NCBI GenBank assembly: GCA_021773175.1 | Contig: JAJFKO010000066.1 | Span: 1-35,878 of the forward strand | Direction: 5' to 3' | Length of the DNA stretch: 35,878 bases | DNA from: Gammaproteobacteria bacterium | Lineage (GTDB): Bacteria; Pseudomonadota; Gammaproteobacteria; JAJFKO01 | Shown: positions 25,069 to 32,573 of the stretch, piece by piece | Layout of the letters: each line of letters begins with the position of its first letter | Position numbering within the stretch: position 1 is the stretch's first letter | Notes under the pieces: model-generated | The model's database searches: none | The model's input: only the letters and a program-made list of their open reading frames with translations | Told to the model about the DNA's origin: nothing | Program-made: the position numbers and the translations under genes

Positions 25069-28000
25069 ATGAACCTAGAGGCTATACTTGCGCTATTCAA
25101 TTTAGAATATAAGTCCCTGCTTAAGGATTTTCGTTTGCAAGAGGGTAGAGATGTAAATGAGGCAGAAAAGCAACTCATCTTGTTTACCTATTATTATCAA
25201 ACTTATATTGAAGGCTTGTTGTCTGATCCTAATTACAGACCCGAACATGAGTACCAGGTTTTAAAGGAATATATAGAGAGTCTGCCACCTAAAATGAAAG
25301 AGGTGGAATACCTCTCAGAATACAGTATCCGAAGCCTTAAACATATTGCATTTGCTCTTGAAGAGAGAGTAGGTACACCTATTGAAAATGTAAGCAAATC
25401 GCCAACGGCATTAGACGACATAGTAAAGTCTTCGTTTGAAATAAGCCTTATGCAGTTGACCAATTTTGGTCAAGGTCCAAATGGATTTCGAGATATAGAT
25501 ACGGGTATGGCGCTTGCATCAGGAGAGGCAGTAAGTCTAGGTGACATAGATTTATTTTGCAAAACAGTTGCTAATTCAACACCTACAAGCATTGACTATG
25601 GGATATTTAACAGAATCATAATGCTGTTAAACATATATCCAGATAAGCAAAGCTTGGCGAGCACTTATCTTGAAAACTATTTAGATGCATGCAACACCAA
25701 GTCTAGCTCACCAACAAAAGCCAAAAAATTATTAAATTTCATTCCACTGATGCTCTGGAGCTTTTCAAGATATTTTCCTGTAGCAGAACTGTTAAAGATG
25801 ATCATTGCTGTGGATGAAAAGCTTCAAGGCTTCGGCAACAACATGATAGCTGAAGGCATGAAAGCTGCCGATCAATATAATTATTTATTGGCATTTGTAA
25901 GAGGGAAATTTGCTACCTCAACTAGCCGTTCAGGTTTTAGAGAGAGTTGGTCGCAAGATCCTTCGAAGGTATTGCTACTATGTGTCCATCTGATGGGTGG
26001 GAATCACCCTCAAAAAGCGTCACTTGCTGTTTTACCACCACCAATACAATGGGAGCTACTTGCCAACCCGAAACTAGAAGACGCTTTCATCCGTCTTTGT
26101 CAGCTCATGGAAAAAGTCAACAAAAAAGCACCTACGGTACAAAAACGAAATGTGGCGATACTGTTGGCAACTCATCACCAAGCTATCGGCCAAATGCTGG
26201 CAATTTTTGCTGAGGCAGGAATGACGCTCATGCGTAGTCAGATTGCAGGCACATTACTGTCGTTAGAGCGCTTGTTCGAGAGTATCCCGTTTATACCCAA
26301 GGCCTTAATGGGCTCCGCACAACGCTATGTACGTGAAAACATGGCGGCTTTTACAAAAGGTCCTAATTTAGCAAAAGACTTTATCTCTGTCTTACAGGCA
26401 ATACTTGTGATGTATGAAGCACGGGAATACGATAGTTCTTTAACCCTTAAGGAGGTTGCTGCGTGTTTGAATCCTGAGAAAAGTCCAGCAGCGCTCCTGC
26501 TGAAATTAATGTCTGGGCTGATAAAAAAGATGTTGTACGATACAGAGCTAAAGCTCAATGATAAAGAGCTGTTAACTTTATTCGATCGTATAGCGCCCAA
26601 AAGTTTTTTGCAGTTGATGATTGCTAGTCAAAAAATGAAAGATAATAAATACCGCGCAATTTATCTGAGAATGGTCATCTGTGACCTAATTGGCGGTGAT
26701 ATTGATAAGTTGCTGCATGATATAAATCAAGCCGATGAAGTGGGACAACGCTTAGCATTACATAATGCTGCAATTCGTCAACGTTTAGCTGATAAAGGTA
26801 TAGTATGGAAAAAGGTCCTTGCCTATGATAAGAAGCTCGATTTTATCGCAACCAGTGGCGGCTTTGATAGCACCGCTGATGTCAATAGTCTGTTAGTATT
26901 ATGGAGTGATGCACTGCAGGTCTATGAACAAGTCTTGCGGCTTATAAATTCCGATGAAACACATCCCGACGTCACTAAATTAACCTCGATTAAAATTGCG
27001 ATAGAACAGATAAAAGCGCAACTAAATGCTATCGGTGATAAAGCAACAAACGCCAAAAAATACTCTGTGTTAAGTAAGCCAAGTTCACTGGCATTATTGA
27101 AAAAGGTGAATAGTAATCTCAAAGCCTTGGAAACGGGTAAAGCAGTTATGCCCGATCAATTTCAAGAGTTTTCAATACACTTCCAAAATCGTTTTGCTAG
27201 ACTCAGTACGTCACAGAAACGTTCAGCTGTGGCCAGCATGCATCATTTCAGGATAGAACAATGGGACAAAGCAGATCCGAGAACTTTTTTTCTGGCAAAC
27301 TATGTTGCCTGCTGTTTAGCAACCAATGCTAGTCAATTCCCTGCCATGGTCCAACGCAGAATGGATGATGCAATGCTATTTCACGTTGCAAAAGATATGG
27401 CAACAGGTCAACCTGCTGCCTTGTTATGGGTTTATTTAGCAGAAACCCATAATGGAGAAGTCGTGTGCATGGTCAATTTTGCCGAAGTGAGGGCAGGGTT
27501 GGGTAGTAACAATAATCTTCGCCAAGCTATTTTGGATAATCTATTGCGCTTTACTTCCGACTATTGCCATAACAATGGAATCGAGCGCATGTATGTCAAC
27601 CAGCTTACTTATGGATGGAATAAAGGTGACTTGGGTGCTTTTGAACTAGAAGACTGTCCACTTAAAGATAAACTGGGAGGGGCGTTTAACATCGATCCAG
27701 AAGAAGCAAAGAGCACAGTGGAGTGCTATTATCTGAATTCTCTTGTTGGAAAGCACCGCTTCCACCGAATTACCACAGAAACCTTAGAAGGGCAATTATC
27801 ACCACATGGTAAATTGGTGACGGAAATTTTAGAGAATGCTGTTGCGAAGCTCCCTCCTGATGTAAATGGCATGGATCAAATAGTACGTCGCGTTGCACAA
27901 GACCATGCATTCGAGTTAAAGCCGTTTTACGCAGAGCCACTGGTTGAAGACAGTAATTTTAGAGAAGATGTAGCTAGATCTCTGCGTGCGGTGAAAAAAC

Positions 28001-28110
28001 GAGGACCTGTGAGCGTTGAGCTTTTAGATAGAGATGGCTTGTACAGTGCACCTAAAAGAAGACACGTTGAAAAGCAAAAACCTGGCAGCCTACCTAGGCT
28101 TAAGGCTTAA
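25069..28110 (+). CDS. 1013-residue orphan protein, helical body with a distinct C-terminal domain
   Basis: An uninterrupted ORF with a weak ribosome site. Residues about 1-720 are helical, without a recognised motif. Residues about 735-910 look like a separate mixed alpha/beta domain: DPRTFFLANYVACCLATNAS, a strand pattern with PAALLWVYLAETHNGEVVCM, and a paired block near DNLLRFTSDYCHNNGIERMY. That is weakly reminiscent of GNAT-type acyltransferase folds, but I see no diagnostic acetyl-CoA loop. The C-terminus is basic and ends KQKPGSLPRLKA, similar to the end of the 1444-residue protein at 6441. No signal peptide. Effector-like by size and context; function unknown. Confidence 0.85.
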   Translation: MNLEAILALFNLEYKSLLKDFRLQEGRDVNEAEKQLILFTYYYQTYIEGLLSDPNYRPEHEYQVLKEYIESLPPKMKEVEYLSEYSIRSLKHIAFALEERVGTPIENVSKSPTALDDIVKSSFEISLMQLTNFGQGPNGFRDIDTGMALASGEAVSLGDIDLFCKTVANSTPTSIDYGIFNRIIMLLNIYPDKQSLASTYLENYLDACNTKSSSPTKAKKLLNFIPLMLWSFSRYFPVAELLKMIIAVDEKLQGFGNNMIAEGMKAADQYNYLLAFVRGKFATSTSRSGFRESWSQDPSKVLLLCVHLMGGNHPQKASLAVLPPPIQWELLANPKLEDAFIRLCQLMEKVNKKAPTVQKRNVAILLATHHQAIGQMLAIFAEAGMTLMRSQIAGTLLSLERLFESIPFIPKALMGSAQRYVRENMAAFTKGPNLAKDFISVLQAILVMYEAREYDSSLTLKEVAACLNPEKSPAALLLKLMSGLIKKMLYDTELKLNDKELLTLFDRIAPKSFLQLMIASQKMKDNKYRAIYLRMVICDLIGGDIDKLLHDINQADEVGQRLALHNAAIRQRLADKGIVWKKVLAYDKKLDFIATSGGFDSTADVNSLLVLWSDALQVYEQVLRLINSDETHPDVTKLTSIKIAIEQIKAQLNAIGDKATNAKKYSVLSKPSSLALLKKVNSNLKALETGKAVMPDQFQEFSIHFQNRFARLSTSQKRSAVASMHHFRIEQWDKADPRTFFLANYVACCLATNASQFPAMVQRRMDDAMLFHVAKDMATGQPAALLWVYLAETHNGEVVCMVNFAEVRAGLGSNNNLRQAILDNLLRFTSDYCHNNGIERMYVNQLTYGWNKGDLGAFELEDCPLKDKLGGAFNIDPEEAKSTVECYYLNSLVGKHRFHRITTETLEGQLSPHGKLVTEILENAVAKLPPDVNGMDQIVRRVAQDHAFELKPFYAEPLVEDSNFREDVARSLRAVKKRGPVSVELLDRDGLYSAPKRRHVEKQKPGSLPRLKA

Positions 28111-28435
28111 AGCCACATTTCGTAAATCTTTATTTCATGAACAACTCAGCCTCATGACATAAATGCTAACTCTTTAGATGCTCTATTAACTGAACTAGAT
28201 ACTGGACTATACTCACAGCTTCAATTGAGATTCGGTATTCACCCTAGTGTTAAAGCCCCTGATGCTTATTATGACTAAATTAATGGCTGTAACGCTTAGC
28301 TTGCCTACAAAATGGTTTGTAAATAATGTAACAGCTTTCTTTCAAATGGCAAGCTCACTGCCTCATACAAAAGGAGAGCTAAAGTTAACTTCAGATTGTC
28401 TCTCATTACTTGCACAGAGACTAGTTAGAGCAAAC
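28111..28435. other. Gene-remnant region, origin unclear
   Basis: About 325 bases. A stretch near 28155-28260 translates as NSLDALLTELDTGLYSQLQL and on to HPSVKAPDAYYD before a stop, which looks like protein but has no start. I cannot assign it. The 65-codon frame at 28247-28444 runs into the IS30 fragment and is not a credible gene. Confidence 0.3.
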
Positions 28436-28485
28436 GCAACATAACATTTGTGAGGACTGCTTTAGGTTATTGGACTTATAAGCCA
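28436..28485 (+). pseudogene. IS30 transposase fragment (about 16 codons)
   Basis: Translates RNITFVRTALGYWTYKPD, identical to the transposase at 21358-22341 (around nucleotide 21487) and almost identical at DNA level. Similarity stops on both sides within a few bases. Confidence 0.85.
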
Positions 28486-28734
28486 GATATAAATAATTTT
28501 CGTTATATGACTGATAAACTATCTAGTCTTAATTATAAAAAGCAAAACATTATACACATGAGAGTAAGTTTGTGTCACGACCATGTTCCAGCCCAACAGT
28601 TGGGTATAGCTACTTGTTGGGTGAATAGAGGTGGTAGCCGTCATGGTACATTTGCAGCTCCAAGGATAGAAAAAAATATTACTCCAAAATATGCAGTTAA
28701 AACCTTAAATGAGTTCATTAATTACTATTATTAA
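28486..28734 (+). pseudogene. C-terminal fragment of a HAD-superfamily hydrolase fused to IS30 debris
   Basis: Reads FRYMTDKLSSL, then RVSLCHDHVPAQQLGIATCW and VNRGGSRHG to a stop. This matches the C-terminal third of haloacid dehalogenase type II-like proteins (typical HV.QSLYHDHVPAK.LGL.T.WINR). The N-terminal catalytic Asp motif and cap domain are absent, replaced by the IS30 fragment at 28436. The fused frame from the ATG at 28450 is open but lacks the catalytic centre, so activity is not expected. Confidence 0.75.
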
Positions 28735-28748
28735 ATTAAAGAATAGTT

Positions 28749-29525
28749 ATGTTAGATACAATTGATACTGAGTTAAATATTCTTATAAAGAATTTTCTAC
28801 CTCATCCTTTCTTAAAAATTCCAAAGCAAGCCGATCTAAGAATAGTTTGCGAGAATTTTTATGCATTATCATTGGCATCTCCTTATTTACAAGCAGGTGC
28901 TCTTAAGGAAATTTTCTTTAACTCGATTATCAATAACCCGACGCCAACAAAAGAAATTGAATGTACATCTTTAGTCGCAGCTTATCTTTGCTTAGATGAA
29001 TTTGGAAGCTCTTATCTCAATCAAGTCCTAAAGAAGAAAACAGATTGTACAGGCATTATGCAACGAATAAGCTCACACGCTAAGTTATTTCGGAAAGATT
29101 GTCTTCATATTTTCAAAGAAGAAATACAAGCAAGTTATTCTTCAGTAACCTTAAGTTATTTAAATACTCTTTTTACAAACCTATCTTCTTTTGAGCCAAT
29201 GGTTAGAGTAGCAAATATGGTGGCATTCGAAAATCATGCAGAACAAATAATAAAAGCGTTTGGTAAATATTTAAAGACTTATAGTTCCAATAAAAAGTTA
29301 GTTTATTTCGAACTTCATGTCGGTGCTGAAAATCCAGCTGAAGAAATTCATGTACAACTAACACGAGATTTAATTAATCTGGTTGTTGACAACAAAAATA
29401 AAGAGAGTTTTTATGAAGCTTTTCGACAAGCATATCAATTAAACCATCAGTGGGCTTGCGATATTATTAATCTCTCTTTAAAGACAAATGACGCTATAAG
29501 TGATTCCTTTGCTGCGATTGCTTGA
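28749..29525 (+). CDS. Possible haem-oxygenase-fold (iron-containing redox) protein
   Basis: 258 residues, all-helical, with no signal. Stretches that look like the family: YLCLDEFGSSYLNQVL (helix with DEFG), MVAFENHAEQIIKAFG, and YFELHVGAENPAEEIHVQLT, which resembles the E-x-H…E-x2-H helix of TenA/PqqC/CADD-like diiron proteins. If right, it would bind two irons and oxidise a small substrate or amino-acid side chain. It is just upstream of the dead IS6-type element that separates it from the RiPP cluster, so a former link to that cluster is possible but unproven. The ribosome site is weak (AAAGAA). The family assignment is tentative. Confidence 0.45.
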   Translation: MLDTIDTELNILIKNFLPHPFLKIPKQADLRIVCENFYALSLASPYLQAGALKEIFFNSIINNPTPTKEIECTSLVAAYLCLDEFGSSYLNQVLKKKTDCTGIMQRISSHAKLFRKDCLHIFKEEIQASYSSVTLSYLNTLFTNLSSFEPMVRVANMVAFENHAEQIIKAFGKYLKTYSSNKKLVYFELHVGAENPAEEIHVQLTRDLINLVVDNKNKESFYEAFRQAYQLNHQWACDIINLSLKTNDAISDSFAAIA

Positions 29526-29563
29526 TATGAAATAGAGGGAAGGCCAAAATTCGTGTGAAATGA

Positions 29564-30522
29564 GGTTCTGTAAAACTCAGCCCTAAATTTTCAAAAGCCA
29601 AACTAAAGTATTACAATCCTGGATAAAATTTAGAATCAGAACTTAAAAATGAACTGCACACATTGCTTATCAACTAAAACATTTGAAATGAATGCCACCA
29701 CAAAGCTTGGTTACAAGCAATATCGTTGCCAAAGCTGTACTAAACAATACAATGAACGTCCTGGAACTAAACTAAATAATATTGAATATCCAACCGACGT
29801 TATGATGATGGCTGTGCACTATTATTATAGATTTAAAGTTAGTCTTGATGATGTAGTTGTACTCATGGCAATGCGTAATATTTTATTGAGTCATCAGACA
29901 GTACATAATTGAGTGCAAACGTTTGGCGTTGAATTAGGTTTAAAATTGCGGGCGCGTCGTCAAGGTAAGCGTGGCATACCCTCTGGAGCACAGGCCAAAT
30001 GGTATGCAGGTGCTAACTACATAAGTATAAAAGGTTATTGGTATTATTTGTATAGGGCTATTGATAAAGAAGGAAACTTTGTGGATATATATTTAAGTGA
30101 TACGCGTGATCAAGCAGCTGCAGAAGTATTTTTAAACAAGCTGAAAAACCACAGGCATTATACCAGGAAAAATCACCATAGATAAAGAGCCTGCTTTATA
30201 TCCTGCGATCGAAAATACATTTGGTGGTTCAACTAAACATCGTGATGTGAAATACATTAATAATAAGATTGAGAAACATCACAGAGCCATAAAACCTCGT
30301 TACAAAGTGATGAAAAGTTTTAAGAGTAGTTGGTGTGCATGATTTTTTGCACAGCCTATGACGATAAAGCAGCTTTTCCGAATGAACGACAAGACTCGAG
30401 GCGAACGTCGCAGACTACTTGCGTCTAGAACTGAGAGTTTCAATGGTTTAATTGATTTGACTCTATAAAACAAGTGGAACTAGAAGGTTTAGGTTAGTGC
30501 GGGGCTCAATTTTGACAGAACC
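29564..30522 (+). mobile_element. IS6-type insertion sequence, defective
   Basis: Left end GGTTCTGTAAAACTCAG at 29564 and right end at 30501-30522 (reads GGGGCTC…TTGACAGAACC) are inverted repeats. Length 959 bases, normal for the IS6/IS26 family. No 8-base target duplication flanks it, so rearrangement or an old insertion is likely. The transposase inside is broken. Confidence 0.82.
29649..30468 (+). pseudogene. IS6-family transposase, inactivated
   Basis: It begins with a zinc-ribbon-like N-terminus (CTHCLSTKTF and CQSC) and shows the family blocks KGYWYYLYRAIDKEGN, TIDKEPALYPAIENTF and KYINNKIEKHHRAIKPRYKV. Three lesions are visible: a TGA at 29910-29912, a frameshift near 30165-30185, and a TGA at 30340-30342. 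In addition the expected VDETYIKV catalytic-Asp block reads YAGANYISI, so the first DDE Asp is lost. The second Asp (TIDK) and the Glu (IEKHHR) remain. It cannot encode an active enzyme. Confidence 0.88.
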
Positions 30523-30652
30523 TTCCGGCGCAAGCTGCAGGGCACTCAAATTAAAAATATAGTAATTCTAGTAATTTTTACTAATGCAAATTCATTAAAT
30601 AGTTTCTATAGTTATATACGAGAATAGTATTTAACTTATTCAGGAGACAATT

Positions 30653-30832
30653 ATGAACACTAATGTAAAAAATAAACAAACTATAGATTGTAATGAATGG
30701 GACCAACAACAGTTAACAAAATTAAACTTAAAAAATATTGGAGACTTAAAAGACGGACAATTATCAGTTGGATGTAGCACGTGTGTTAGATGTATCGTTT
30801 CGCAAGAAGATGATTATGAATCAAACTATTGA
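30653..30832 (+). CDS. Candidate RiPP precursor peptide with C-x2-C-x2-C core
   Basis: 59 residues; AGGAG at 30642-30646 is six bases before the ATG, the best ribosome site in this block. Residues 1-40 are a polar leader with no signal peptide (one Cys at 13, then DQQQLTKLNLKNIGDLKDGQ). Residues 41-59 read CSTCVRCIVSQEDDYESNY: three cysteines at 41, 44 and 47, then an acidic tail ending in Tyr. The MNIO gene begins 186 bases downstream on the same strand. MNIO enzymes act on peptide cysteines (methanobactin, TglA, bufferins) or on C-terminal Asp, so Cys41/44/47 are the likely targets. The leader/core boundary near Gly40 is inference. It could in principle be an unrelated small Cys protein. 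Confidence 0.8.
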   Translation: MNTNVKNKQTIDCNEWDQQQLTKLNLKNIGDLKDGQLSVGCSTCVRCIVSQEDDYESNY

Positions 30833-31018
30833 ATATGACAAATAGGCGTATGACGTAGTTTTGCACAAGAGTAATTGCTCGACCAAGATTGCAGTTTAGC
30901 GATTCAACGAAACTATATAACAGTACGTTTAGCATGCTCCTATTCAAAGTATATTCAAGCTTTGATTGCCAAGTATAAAATGAATTGATAATGATTCCGC
31001 TGTATGGAGAGCTTCAAA

Positions 31019-31876
31019 ATGAGTATAAACATACCTTCTGTAGGATGTGGATTTAGAGGCAAAGTTAAGCAGGCCATTTTAAATAACCTAGAGAGTTTTG
31101 ATATTCTAGAAGTAATGGTGGATCATTATCTTGCTGGTAGTGACAACAGTAGGGAAATTTTCCAAAAAATCTCACAACAACTACCTATTGTTTTACACAG
31201 TGTCGCTTTATCAGTAGGGACAGCTGCTCAAATTGATACTGAATATATCAACATTGTTAATCGAACTATTAAAGATTTGAATGCATTAGTATATAGTGAA
31301 CATTTATCATTCACTAAAGTGGATGGTATAGATACACGTTTGTTATTACCATTACCTAGAACATCTGCAGCAGCAGAAGTGGCAATTAAAAACGTTAAAT
31401 CTGTCAAAGAAAATATTGAGGTGCCATTTTGTTTAGAGAATATAAGTTATTATTTTACCCATCCAGAGTCACAATACAGTGAAGTAGAATTTTTAAATTT
31501 AGTTTGTCAAGAATCTGGTGCAGATATTTTATTAGATATTGAAAATCTTCGTATTAATAGCATTAATCATCACTACGATCCTTATAAATATATTGACCAG
31601 TTGTTGCCAAACCGAGTGCAGTATATTCATGTGGCTGGCGGAATAACAACAGCAGAGTTAGAGCTCGATACTCATGACCAAAAGCTATCGCAAACAGTAT
31701 TTGATTTATTGAAATATACGCTTAAAAAACAGAATCCTAAATACATTATATTAGAACGAGATGGTCGCTTCAACGATTTTCTAGAGGTAATAGATGATTG
31801 TCATTTAATTCATGAGATTATAAGGCGAGGGCATCATGAGCAAAAACTTGAAAGAATTACAAAACCAATTAATTAA
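31019..31876 (+). CDS. DUF692-family multinuclear non-haem iron oxygenase (MNIO), RiPP-modifying
   Basis: 285 residues from the ATG at 31019, chosen over 31004 because GGAG at 31006-31009 lies nine bases before it. The TIM-barrel family pattern is complete: VGCGFRG start, ILEVMVDHYL (family EN position reads VDH), LHSVALSVG with His60, YSEHLSF (Glu94, His95), LLPLP, LENISYYF (Glu140, Asn141), EVEFL (Glu157), LLDIENLRINSIN (Asp173, Asn176), YIHVAGG (His204), LDTHD (Asp217, His219) and LERDGRF (Glu246). These are the residues that hold the two- or three-iron site in MbnB and TglH. It should oxidise cysteine residues of the peptide at 30653, with the partner at 31836 whose start overlaps by 41 bases. 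The exact product chemistry cannot be read from sequence. Confidence 0.93.
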   Translation: MSINIPSVGCGFRGKVKQAILNNLESFDILEVMVDHYLAGSDNSREIFQKISQQLPIVLHSVALSVGTAAQIDTEYINIVNRTIKDLNALVYSEHLSFTKVDGIDTRLLLPLPRTSAAAEVAIKNVKSVKENIEVPFCLENISYYFTHPESQYSEVEFLNLVCQESGADILLDIENLRINSINHHYDPYKYIDQLLPNRVQYIHVAGGITTAELELDTHDQKLSQTVFDLLKYTLKKQNPKYIILERDGRFNDFLEVIDDCHLIHEIIRRGHHEQKLERITKPIN

Positions 31877-32573
31877 ATATATGGTTGCTACAGTATCTGG
31901 TGAAGACAAGCAGGAATATGATAAACTCATTAACTATAACAAGAAGCGTTTAAATTTAATGGCCTCAATGATGGTTGGTAACCATGTGTGGAGTTTAGAA
32001 AAGATTTTGCCGACCACCATTAAGTACATACATCCTCAAAATGATCTTTTTCAATATATTTTAAAACATTATTTTGCATACAGAAAGCCAAGTGGTGATA
32101 CATTTTTGCTTGAAGCACGTAATTTTTATGAATTCATAATGCAATGGAATGATACTATATTAAAGCAAGCCCCCTATTTGAAAGATATACTTAGTTTTGA
32201 ATTAGCTTTAGCGAATGTTAAATATGCCTATGAAAACCACACAATAAGGTATGCCACTAGAGAAACACTTTATTATTCATTGACACCATTAAGTCAACTA
32301 GTCATCCTAAATTATGATATCAGATGTTTCTTTAAGAAAAAAAGAGTATTTAATCTCACTCTTAAACCTAAGAAACAGAGCTTGCTCATAACATGTGATC
32401 AATTAAGTCACCAAATTAGAATATTTGAAGTGAGCGATTCAAATTTCTCCTTATTAAAGATGGCTCAACACCACTTTTTGAGCTATCCAATGAATAAAAA
32501 TAACAAGTTTATTCAATATTTAATTGAACGAAAAATTTTGGAGAACCGTTATGAAAATTTGTTTTATTGGTAA
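31836..32573 (+). CDS. MNIO partner protein (DUF2063/BufC–MbnC-like)
   Basis: 245 residues; the ribosome site (GGCGAGG) lies inside the end of the MNIO gene and the two genes overlap, so they are coupled. The N-terminal half follows the DUF2063 style: LKELQNQLIKYM start, YIHPQNDLFQYILKHYFAYR, LLEARNFYEFIMQW and APYLKDILSFELALANVKYA. The C-terminal half is strand-rich (LTLKPKKQSLLITCDQ onward) and resembles the substrate-binding domain of such partners. In known pathways (MbnC, TglI, BufC) the partner binds the leader peptide and delivers it to the MNIO. The assignment rests on pattern and gene order, not on a profile search. No metal-binding motif of its own seen. Confidence 0.75.
   Translation: MSKNLKELQNQLIKYMVATVSGEDKQEYDKLINYNKKRLNLMASMMVGNHVWSLEKILPTTIKYIHPQNDLFQYILKHYFAYRKPSGDTFLLEARNFYEFIMQWNDTILKQAPYLKDILSFELALANVKYAYENHTIRYATRETLYYSLTPLSQLVILNYDIRCFFKKKRVFNLTLKPKKQSLLITCDQLSHQIRIFEVSDSNFSLLKMAQHHFLSYPMNKNNKFIQYLIERKILENRYENLFYW

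Noticed and set aside
25060-25085. ATGAACCTAG at the start of the 1013-residue gene, identical to part of the dispersed repeat
   Set aside because: Only about ten bases match and neither side continues the repeat, so coincidence is likely.
28247-28444. 65-codon ORF running into an IS30 fragment
   Set aside because: Its end lies in transposase DNA in the wrong frame, and a different frame of the same region looks more protein-like.
30833-31018. A second precursor peptide between the first and the MNIO gene
   Set aside because: No ORF with a start, ribosome site and Cys-bearing core was found on either strand in these 186 bases.
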